A DNA stretch of 56,540 nucleotides from Anaeramoeba ignava. Its lineage: Eukaryota; Metamonada; Anaeramoebidae. The stretch covers positions 1-56,540 of the forward strand of contig JAPDFW010000041.1 in NCBI GenBank assembly GCA_028826165.1, in the 5' to 3' direction. Position 1 is the first letter of the stretch; every line of letters begins with the position of its first letter. The notes beneath the pieces were generated by a model. It was not told where the DNA came from. It saw nothing but the letters and a program-made list of their open reading frames with translations, and ran no database searches. Positions 44,060 to 54,243 of the stretch are shown here, piece after piece. Both the position numbers and the translations under genes were made by a program.

Positions 44060-47000
44060 TCATCTTTCATCAGGAATAATTTCAATTTTAAATGGTTCAT
44101 TCCAACATTTATATTCGTTGTTATAATAAATATATGCTCTTGATGATGGACCTTGATATATTCCTGGTACACTTGCAATAACATCAATATTAAATTTAAT
44201 TTCTTCTTTGTCTTTTAAATTATACCAATAAAATACTAATTCTCTTGATCCAAACATTTCAAAAAATGCAAATATTTCTTGTTTCATCATTTCTTTTAGT
44301 TTTTCATATCTAACTTCCATTCCTCCTGGTAATCCAATAATTGCTATACTCATTGGAAGAACTTTATCTGTTTTGTTTCGGATAATTACTTCAATTTCTG
44401 TTGATTCTCCTTGTTTAATTTTTTGAATTTCATTTTGATTTTCATTTTGATTTGTTGTTATTAATTTGCTTTTCATTTCAATTAAACATTCTTTATCACT
44501 TTTGGGTTTGTTTGTTGTTAAATTAACTTGAAATACATATGGCATTCCAATTCCATCAATCATTTCTAATTCAACTGTGTTTTCTTTTCCTTTTTTTAAT
44601 TCTTTACAAAAATCTGGAAAAAGTATTGGTCCTGTATGTTTTTCATCAAATCCAATTGCTTCAATAGATTCTTCATTGATTTTTAATTCAATAGATCCTT
44701 CTTTCATCATTTTTGAATTTTTGATATCAAATTTTAATATTGCTTTTAATGCAAGAACTGTTGATTGTGTTGAACCAAAATTTCCTCCTTTGCAATTTGT
44801 TGTTAAATAATTCATCGCAAATTGAATATTTTCTGCAAATTCTTCATGAAAATTTAATAATGAAAGAATAACTAATGATGTTGTTTCCATTTTTAAATCA
44901 AATCCTCTTGATGATGTAATTGTTGTTTTGGATTTACTTATTGAACCATCTTCTTCTTGTGATTTAATTGAAATAATTTTGCGATTTAATTCAAGTGATT
45001 TTTCATTTAATCCAAAATTAAATAAACTTAATGAAATTAATGCAAGAAAATAACTATCTTCTTCCCATTCTTTTTCTTTGCTTTGTTCAAGTAAATATTC
45101 AATAACTTTTTCTAATCTGGAATATTCAATTTTAGATTCTGATAATGCCCAAGTAATATATGCATTTGTAATTTGTTCTGGTGAATGACTTAAATGATCA
45201 GGTGCATATGGATTTAATTCAAAAATTCTTTTTTCAGAATTAAATCTTGAAAATAACCAATTTTTAGTTCGATTTAACATTGTAAAATCAATATTCATTA
45301 CACTTGATAAATCAGTAAATTCCATAATTCCCATTGCAGTTAATGCTTCTGATGCTGGACTATTTCCAAACCAACTAAATCCTCCTCCTTTACATTCATA
45401 TCCAATTAATCTTTTATATCCTCTTTCTAATTTATCACTTGATTCTAATATCCAACTTGGATCAACTCCAACATGTGTTTTGAAGTATTGTTGTGCCATT
45501 GTTAATGGATAAACAGTTGTTGATGTTTGTTCAAAACATCCATATGGTTCTCTTATTAATGATTTCATTGATTCTTGAAGAGTTGCCATTGGTGATGGAA
45601 AAATACAACAATATGTTGTAAAACTTCCTTCAACAATATCATCTGGAATTTCAAATGTAAATTTCTTTTTACTGTTTGATTTCAAAAATCCTGATGAATT
45701 AATATCATATGGAAATCCAGTTGGTTTAATTTCAAGTTGTCGAATAACTTGATCTTTTAATGATGGATTATTATCATCAATTCCAGTTATTTTAAGTGAT
45801 GTTGTTTCTAAAATTTGTTCAACTTCAAATTCAAATAAATGTTTTGTTCTCATTTGAGATTTTAAAATATCATTCCATTTAGATTCACCAATAGGAATAA
45901 TTCCTTTATTCAAAATTTCAGTTTCTAATGATAATTGAATATCAGAAGGAAGTGAGTTAACTAATGCAACTGGAACAATAATTTTATCACCAAAAGATAC
46001 TTCAAGAGGTAATCTTGGTTCTAAATAAAATGGTTCTTTTGAATCAATCACAAAACTATCATAATATCCAAGTAATCCATTTTGATTACATCCATCAATA
46101 AAAATTCTGAAAGAAGAAACAGAATCATTTAAATCAAAAGTAAATTTCGCAAAACTTTCAGAAGTTTGATCTTTGGATCTTATAACAGATAAGTAAGGAG
46201 AATAAAATAAAGTATTGGTAAAATCGGAACGTTCTCCAGGTTTTCTTAATGAATTTGTTCGATGTGCATATACCCTTTGAAAAAGTAAGGCTATTTTTTT
46301 CTTTTTCATAGGCCTTCTTCTTCTGCTTTTTGCAGCAATTTTCTTTTTTTTAGGTTTTTTTTCAAAATCTTCCATTGGTAATGATTGCTTTTGTTTTGCC
46401 ATTTCTTGTTTCATTGGTGGAGGTGCTTCAGATAATATTGGTGCTTCAATGGATTTTCCATCTGTTTCTTCATTAGTTTGTTCATTAGTTTGTTCATTAG
46501 TTTGTTCAACAATTTGTTCACTTTCTGTAACTTTAGTAATAATTTGAGGTAATGTTTGGGGTTTAATGGATCTATCTTTGAAAACTTCATTATCTTCATA
46601 TTTATAAAGAACTAACATTCTTTCAAATTTTTCTTTATCATCTCTTTGAAATAAATTATTATCAATTTTGATAAATCTTCTCCATCCTTGTGTTCCTAAT
46701 AATAAATCTAATTCTTCATATTCTTCATTTTTTTCTTTTTCATTTTCATTTTCATTTTCATTTTCATTTTTATCTCTTTCTGGTGATAAATAAATTTGAC
46801 AATCTTCAAAATGTTCAACTTCATTTTCAAGGAAATACATTGATGGTAATCTTGCTGGTCTTTCTCTTTTTTCTTTCATTTTATATATTGAATCATCTGT
46901 TATTGTTATTCCAAAATCACATTCAATATTTTTTCCTTGTTTGTTTTTTGATTTAATTGTTAATGTAACTTTATCTCCTGGACAATAACTACTTTTATCT

Positions 47001-48421
47001 GCAATAACTTCAAATAAAATTTCATCATTTGGATGAACAAATATAATTCTTTCACAAAGTGGTTCTATATCTTGTTTTTCCCAAACAGTTATTCTTAATA
47101 CTCCATCATTTCCATTTGTATCTAATTTTATTTCTTGAGTTGTATTTGCTTGATTGAATTTAACATTTTTAGAAGTTATTAATTTTTCTTTTTTATATAA
47201 ACAAACTGGAAAATTTCCTTTAAATGATGAAGATAAAGTGATTGAAATTGACTCATTATATTTAAATGATTTTTTATTGGAAATTAAAGAAATTCCTTTT
47301 TCTTTTGATTTAGGAAGATTAATTGGAATTGTTATTCCACTTGGTTTAATAATTTGAATTGAATATTCTGAATTTGATTGAGGAATAAATTCAAATCTTC
47401 CTCTTCCTTCATGAATTGTTTTAACTATTTTTTGATTTTTGATTTTTGAATTAAATATTGAATAGATTTATATTTATATTTATATTTATATTTCAAATAT
47501 TTATATTTTATTTATATTTATATTTATATTTATATTTCAAATATTTATATTTATATTTATATTTATATTTCAAATATTTATTTACTTGTAATGTTTTTAT
47601 TAATATCTTCTTTATTTGATGAAATTAATATTCCTTCAAAATCAGCTGGATCACCTGTTGGTGTTGTTGCTTCAAAATATACTCCACATTTAACTCCATT
47701 AACAAGATCTCCTCCTTCTGGATATATATTAACATCTAACTTTTTTAAAATTATTGGAAGTGTTTTTGATGCATTTTCAATTACTCCTCCATCTTGAATT
47801 GAACAATTCAAATTTCCAATTCCTTCTTTAATATTTTCTGGTAATTTGAAATGAAATTAAACATTTTCCATTTTTATCAATTTTATAATCTCCTCGATAT
47901 ACTTCTTCATTATCAAGTCTTGCTATTGCTGTTACATTTGCTCCTTCAGGAAATCCTCCTTCAGCTCTTTCAACAAATAAACTTGCTTTGACTTCATCTC
48001 CTGCTCCATATGCTTTTTGAATAAATTCTAATTCATTTTTTAATCTTGGTGGTGAATAACTTTTAACTGTAACTTTTCTAATTGAATTTGGAATTCCTCT
48101 TCCATTTTTATAAACAATTTCAATCGTATATTCACCTCCTGATGCTGTTTTTGGTATTTCCCAAGAACCTGATAAAAAATTTTTTTCTCTTCCCAATCTT
48201 TTCTCAAATAAAATATCATTTTTAGGACCTTTGATTTTTAAAAAAGGAAAGCCACAATACATCGAATTTTCAAATGGTTTATGATTAAAAGCATCAAGAA
48301 TAATTGCTCTTATAAATATTTTTTCACCAGGTTTATAAGTATGTTTATCAGTTGAAATATGAACTGTAAATCTTTCAACTTCTGTGTATTCTTTTAATAA
48401 TTTTGATTCGTTATTTCCCAT
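44060..48421 (-). pseudogene. Alpha-2-macroglobulin-like thioester protein, copy 1 (frameshifted)
   Basis: Exon 1 is 48421-47586 and exon 2 is 47424-44060, with a 161-bp intron of ATTTAT repeats. The start MGNNESKLLKEY has no signal peptide but fits N-myristoylation (Gly2, Ser6). Macroglobulin (MG) beta domains fill the first half; LLLGTQGWRRF lies near the middle. A variable basic Lys/Arg-rich segment (bait position, about 46210-46610) precedes the conserved NTLFYSPYLSV block. EPYGCFEQTSTTVYPL holds the thioester Cys and Gln (CxEQ), followed by the alpha-helical thioester-bearing domain and a receptor-binding-like C-terminus ending IIPDER. Such proteins trap proteases or tag surfaces covalently. 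One extra base near 47848, absent from copy 2, stops the frame after about 197 residues (ISFQITRKY), so this copy is probably inactive unless the base is an error. Confidence 0.85.
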
Positions 48422-48541
48422 TTCTTTTTTTATTATTAATAATAATTAAAATAATAATAAAAATAATAAATTTTAAAAAGAAAAAAAATGAAAAATAAAA
48501 AATTTAAAATAATTTTTTTTTGCTTTTTTTATTTTAATTTA

Positions 48542-48556
48542 TTCTTAAAGTAAGAA
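48542..48556. promoter_or_regulatory. Inverted repeat TTCTTA-AAG-TAAGAA upstream of alpha-2-macroglobulin copy 1
   Basis: A perfect 6-bp inverted repeat with a 3-base spacer, about 120 bases before the ATG at 48421. The same palindrome precedes copy 2. It might bind a dimeric regulator, but both copies come from one duplication, so conservation is weak evidence. Confidence 0.25.
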
Positions 48557-48624
48557 CAAATTTTCTCTTTTTTTTTTTTTTCCATTTTCCTTCCACTTTT
48601 TTTTTTCACCTTTTTTTTTTAAAT

Positions 48625-48851
48625 TGAATTAATAATCAAAATTAAAATTAAAATTAAAATTGGAATTAAAATTAAAATTGAAATTAAAATTGAAATTAAA
48701 ATTGAAATTAAAATTGAAATTAAAATTGAAATTAAAATTGAAATTAAAATTGAAATTAAAATTAAAATTGAAATTGAAATTGAAATTAAAATTGAAATTA
48801 AAATTAAAATTAAAATTAAAATTAAAATTAAAATTAAAATTAAAATTAAAA
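48625..48851. repeat. AAATTA/GAAATT hexamer satellite downstream of alpha-2-macroglobulin copy 2
   Basis: About 225 bp of 6-bp units (AAAATT with AAATTG variants) lie between the upstream region of copy 1 and the stop codon of copy 2 at 48852. Copy 1 has a similar tract right after its stop. The longest frames crossing it are pure repeats. Confidence 0.9.
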
Positions 48852-51800
48852 TCATCTTTCATCAGGAATAATTTCAATTTTAAATGGTTCATTCCAACAT
48901 TTATATTCGTTGTTATAATAAATATATGCTCTTGATGATGGACCTTGATATATTCCTGGTACACTTGCAATAACATCAATATTAAATTTAATTTCTTCTT
49001 TTTCTTTTAAATTATACCAATAAAATACTAATTCTCTTGATCCAAACATTTCAAAAAATGCAAATATTTCTTGTTTCATCATTTCTTTTAGTTTTTCATA
49101 TCTAACTTCCATTCCTCCTGGTAATCCAATAATTGCTATACTCATTGGAAGAACTTTATCTGTTTTGTTTCGAATTATTACTTCAATTTCTGTTGATTCT
49201 CCTTGTTTAATTTTTTGGATTTCATTTTGATTTTCATTTTGATTTTCATTTTCATTTTGATTTGTTGTTATTAATTTGCTTTTCATTTCAATTAAACATT
49301 CTTTATCACTTTTGGGTTTGTTTGTTGTTAAATTAACTTGAAATACATATGGCATTCCAATTCCATCAATCATTTCTAATTCAACTGTATTTTCTTTTCC
49401 TTTTTTTAATTCTTTACAAAAATCTGGAAAAAGTATTGGTCCTGTATGTTTCTCATCAAATCCAATTGCTTCAATAGATTCTTCATTAATTTTTAATTCA
49501 ATAGATCCTTCTTTCATCATTTTTGAATTTTTGATATCAAATTTTAATATTGCTTTTAATGCAAGAACTGTTGATTGTGTTGAACCAAAATTTCCTCCTT
49601 TGCAATTTGTTGTTAAATAATTCATCGCAAATTGAATATTTTCTGCAAATTCTTCATGAAAATTTAATAATGAAAGAATAACTAATGATGTTGTTTCCAT
49701 TTTTAAATCAAATCCTCTTGATGATGTAATTGTTGTTTTGGATTTACTTATTGAACCATCTTCTTCTTGTGATTTAATTGAAATAATTTTGCGATTTAAT
49801 TCAAGTGATTTTTCATTTAATCCAAAATTAAATAAACTTAATGAAATTAATGCAAGAAAATAATTATCTTCTTCCCATTCTTTTTCTTTACTTTGTTCAA
49901 GTAAATATTCAATAACTTTTTCTAATCTGGAATATTCAATTTTAGATTCTGATAATGCCCAAGTAATATATGCATTTGTAATTTGTTCTGGTGAATGACT
50001 TAAATGATCAGGTGCATGTGGATTTAATTCAAAAATTCTTTTTTCAGAATTAAATCTTGAAAATAACCAATTTTTAGTTCGATTTAACATTGTAAAATCA
50101 ATATTCATTACACTTGATAAATCAGTAAATTCCATAATTCCCATTGCAGTTAATGCTTCTGATGCTGGACTATTTCCAAACCAACTAAATCCTCCTTCTT
50201 TACATTCATATCCAATCAATCTTTTATATCCTCTTTCTAATTTATCACTTGATTCTAATATCCAACTTGGATCAACTCCAACATGTGTTTTAAAATATTG
50301 TTGTGCCATTGTTAATGGATAAACAGTTGTTGATGTTTGTTCAAAACATCCATATGGTTCTCTTATTAATGATTTCATTGATTCTTGAAGATTTGCCATT
50401 GGTGATGGAAAAATACAACAATATGTTGTAAAACTTCCTTCAACAATATCATCTGGAATTTCAAATGTAAATTTCTTTTTACTGTTTGATTTCAAAAATC
50501 CTGATGAATTAATATCATATGGAAATCCAGTTGGTTTAATTTCAAGTTGTCTAATAACTTGATCTTTTAATGATGGATTATTATCATCAATTCCAGTTAT
50601 TTTAAGTGATGTTGTTTCTAAAATTTGTTCAACTTCAAATTCAAATAAATGTTTTGTTCTCATTTGAGATTTTAAAATATCATTCCATTTAGATTCGCCA
50701 ATAGGAATAATTCCTTTATTCAAAATTTCAGTTTCTAATGATAATTGAATATCTGAAGGAAGTGAATTAACTAATGCAACTGGAACAATAATTTTATCAC
50801 CAAAAGATACTTCAAGAGGTAATCTTGGTTCTAAATAAAATGGTTCTTTTGAATCAATCACAAAACTATCATAATATCCAAGTAATCCATTTTGATTACA
50901 TCCATCAATAAAAATTCTGAAAGAAGAAACAGAATCATTTAAATCAAAAGTAACTTTCGCAAAACTTTCAGAAGTTTGATTTTTGGATCTTATAACAGAT
51001 AAGTAAGGAGAATAAAATAAAGTATTGGTAAAATCGGAACGTTCTCCAGGTTTTCTTAATGAATTTTTTTGATGTGCATATTGTCTTTGATATTCAGAGC
51101 GTAAATGAGGTGGAAGCGGTTTTGATTGAGAGAAATATCGTTTACCACTTAAAGTTTTTTTTGATTTTGAAGGAATTGCCAAATCTTTCATTGGTAGAGA
51201 TTGTTTTCGTTGTTCCATTTCTTGTTTCATTGGTGGAGGTGCTTCAGATAATATTGGTGCTTCAATGGATTTTCCATCTGTTTCTTCATTAGTTTGTTCA
51301 TTAGTTTGTTCAACAATTTGTTCACTAGTTTGTTCATTAGTTTGTTCAACAATTTGTTCACTTTCTGTAATTTTGGTAATAATTTGCTGTTTAAAAAAAG
51401 TATCAATTGGAACGTTATTCCTTATTCCAAGTTGGATTTCGTTAATATCTTCATTTTTATAAAGAACTAACATTCTTTCAAATTTTTCTTTATCATCTCT
51501 TTGAAATAAATTATTATCAATTTTGATAAATCTTCTCCATCCTTGTGTTCCTAATAATAAATCTAATTCTTCATATTCTTCATTTTTTTCATTTTCATTT
51601 TCATTTTCATTTTCATTTTCATTTTCATTTTTATCTCTTTCTGGTGATAAATAAATTTGACAATCTTCAAGATGTTCAACTTCATTTTCAAGGAAATACA
51701 TTGATGGTAATCTTGCTGGTCTTTCTCTTTTTTCTTTCATTTTATATATTGAATCATCTGTTATTGTTATTCCAAAATCACATTCAATATTTTTTCCTTG

Positions 51801-53312
51801 TTTGTTTTTTGATTTAATTGTTAATGTAACTGTATCTCCTGGGCAATAACTACTTTTATCTGCAATAACTTCAAATAAAATTTCATCATTTGGATGAACA
51901 AATATAATTCTTTCACAAATTGGTTGTATATCTTGTTTTTCCCAAACAGTTATTCTTAATACTCCATCATTTCCATTTGTGTTTAATTTTATTTCTTGAG
52001 TTGTGTTTGCTTGATTGAATTTAACATTTTTAGAAGTTATTAATTTTTCTTTTTTATATAAACAAACTGGAAAATTTCCTTTAAATGATGAAGATAAAGT
52101 GATTGAAATTGGTTCATTATATTTAAATGATTTTTTATTGGAAATTAAAGAAATTCCTTTTTCTTTTGATTTAGGAAGATTAATTGGAATTGTTATTCCA
52201 CTTGGTTTAATAATTTGAATTGAATATTCTGAATTTGATTGAGGAATAAATTCAAATCTTCCTCTTCCTTCATGAATTGTTTTAACTATTTTTTGATTTT
52301 TGATTTTTGAATTAAATATTGAATAGATTTATATTTAGATTTATATTTATATTTCAAATATTTATATTTATATTTATATTTATATTTATATTTATATTTA
52401 TATTTATATTTATATTTATATTTATATTTCAAATATTTATATTTATATTTATATTTATATTTCAAATATTTATTTACTTGTAATGTTTTTATTAATATCT
52501 TCTTTATTTGATGAAATTAATATTCCTTCAAAATCAGCTGGATCACCTGTTGGTGTTGTTGCTTCAAAATATACTCCACATTTAACTCCATTAACAAGAT
52601 CTCCTCCTTCTGGATATATATTAACATCTAACTTTTTTAAAATTATTGGAAGTGTTTTTGATGCATTTTCAATTACTCCTCCATCTTGAATTGAACAATT
52701 CAAATTTCCAATTCCTTCTTTAATATTTTCTGGTAATTTAAATGAAATTAAACATTTTCCATTTTTATCAATTTTATAATCTCCTCGATATACTTCTTCA
52801 TTATCAAGTCTTGCTATTGCTGTTACATTTGCTCCTTCGGGAAATCCTCCTTCAGCTCTTTCAACAAATAAACTTGCTTTGACTTCATCTCCTGCTCCAT
52901 ATGCTTTTTGAATAAATTCTAATTCATTTTTTAATCTTGGTGGTGAATAACTTTTAACTGTAATTTTTCTAATTGAATTTGGAATTCCTCTTCCATTTTT
53001 ATGAATAATTTCAATCGTATATTCACCTCCTGATGTTGTTTTTGGTATTTCCCAAGAACCTGATAAAAAGTTTTTATCTCTTCCCAATCTTTTCTCAAAT
53101 AAAATATCATTTTTAGGACCTTTGATTTTTAAAAAAGGAGAACCACAATACATCGAATCTTCAAATGGTTTATGATTAAAAGCATCAAGAATAATTGCTC
53201 TTATAAATATTTTTTCACCAGGTTTATAAGTATGTTTATCAGTTGAAATATGAACTGTAAATCTTTCAACTTCTGTGTATTCTTTTAATAATTTTGATTC
53301 GTTATTTCCCAT
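48852..53312 (-). CDS. Alpha-2-macroglobulin-like thioester protein, copy 2 (intact)
   Basis: Exon 1 is 53312-52478 and exon 2 is 52285-48852; the junction (INKNIT|IKTIHEGRGRF) keeps phase and gives 1422 residues. It starts MGNNESKLLKEYTEVERF, an N-myristoylation context without a hydrophobic signal. MG domains (HTYKPGEKIFIRAIILD, SYSPPRLKNELEF, YCPGDTVTLTIKS) lead to LLLGTQGWRRF and then an acidic/Gln-rich plus basic bait-like segment (about 51070-51470). After it come NTLFYSPYLSV, the thioester site EPYGCFEQTSTTVYPL, helical repeats (AYITWALSESKI, QSTVLALKAIL) and a C-terminal domain ending IIPDER. The length and CxEQ site fit the family, with a bacterial-like flavour. Outside the bait segment it is almost identical to copy 1. 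The predicted role is covalent protease trapping or target tagging; a cytosol-facing membrane location is inferred. Confidence 0.9.
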
Positions 53313-53435
53313 TTCTTTTTTTATTATTAATAATAATTAAAATAATAATAAAAATAATAAATTTTAAAAAGAAAAAAAATGAAAAATAAAATAATTTAAA
53401 ATAATTTTTTTTTGCTTTTTTTTTATTTTAATTTA

Positions 53436-53450
53436 TTCTTAAAGTAAGAA
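53436..53450. promoter_or_regulatory. Inverted repeat TTCTTA-AAG-TAAGAA upstream of alpha-2-macroglobulin copy 2
   Basis: The second copy of the palindrome, about 125 bases before the ATG at 53312, within the duplicated leader. A regulatory role is a guess. Confidence 0.25.
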
Positions 53451-53530
53451 CAAATCTTCTCTTTTTTTTTTTTTCCATTTTCCTTCCACTTTTTTTTTTC
53501 ACCTTTTTTTTTTAAATTGAATTAATAATT

Positions 53531-54175
53531 TTATTTAATTTATTATTTTAAATTAAATTATTATTTTTTAAATTTTAATTTTATTATTTTAAATTAAATT
53601 TTAAGATTCAAATTATTAATTTTATTCAATTTATTATTTTTAAATTAAATTATTTAATTTTATTTAATTTATTATTTTTAGATTAAATTTAATTTAATTT
53701 ATTATTTTAAATTAAATTATTATTTTAATTTTATTTAATTTATTATTTTAGATTAAATTATTAATTTTTTTTTATTCATTTATTATTTTTAGATTAAATT
53801 ATTAATTTTATTCAATTTATTATTTTAGATTAAATTTATTAATTTTATTCCAATTTTAGATTTATTATTTTAGATTAAATTATTAATTTTTATTTTTAAT
53901 TTATTATTTTTAGATTAAATTATTAATTTTATTTAATTTATTATTTTAGATTAAATTATTAATTTTATTTAATTTATTATTTTAGATTAAATTATTAATT
54001 ATTTTTAATTTATTATTTTAGATTAAATTATTAATTTTATTCAATTTATTATTTTAGATTAAATTATTAATTTTATTTAATTTATTATTTTTTAAATTTT
54101 ATTTTAATTTTAGATTAAATTATTAATTTTATTTAATTTATTATTTTAGATTAAATTATTAATTTTATTTAAAAA
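53531..54175. repeat. AT-only satellite with a unit near 36 bp
   Basis: About 640 bp built from imperfect copies of a 36-bp unit: TTAAATTATTAATTTTATTT followed by AATTTATTATTTTAGA. Early copies (to about 53700) are more degenerate. It separates the leftward alpha-2-macroglobulin copy 2 from the rightward RhoGEF gene, so promoters lie at its two edges. No coding potential is seen. Confidence 0.85.
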
Positions 54176-54243
54176 AAAATTTCCAAAAAAAATCAAAAAT
54201 CATTTTTTTCTTTTTTCTTTTTTTTTTTCATTTATTTAAAAAA

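Larger units (their letters stand above)
44060..53530. repeat. Tandem duplication of a 4.9-kb alpha-2-macroglobulin unit
   Basis: The two copies, including intron position, 5' leader (the TTCTTAAAGTAAGAA palindrome, T-runs, then TTAAATTGAATTAATAA) and 3' end, are direct repeats offset by about 4890 bases (ATG to ATG). Identity by eye is very high except for the bait-like segment, the length of the intron repeat and the downstream hexamer tract. Confidence 0.9.

Noticed and set aside
48660-48935. KLKLKL frame of 91 codons
   Set aside because: A translation of the AAATTA hexamer satellite, with no domain and no start context.
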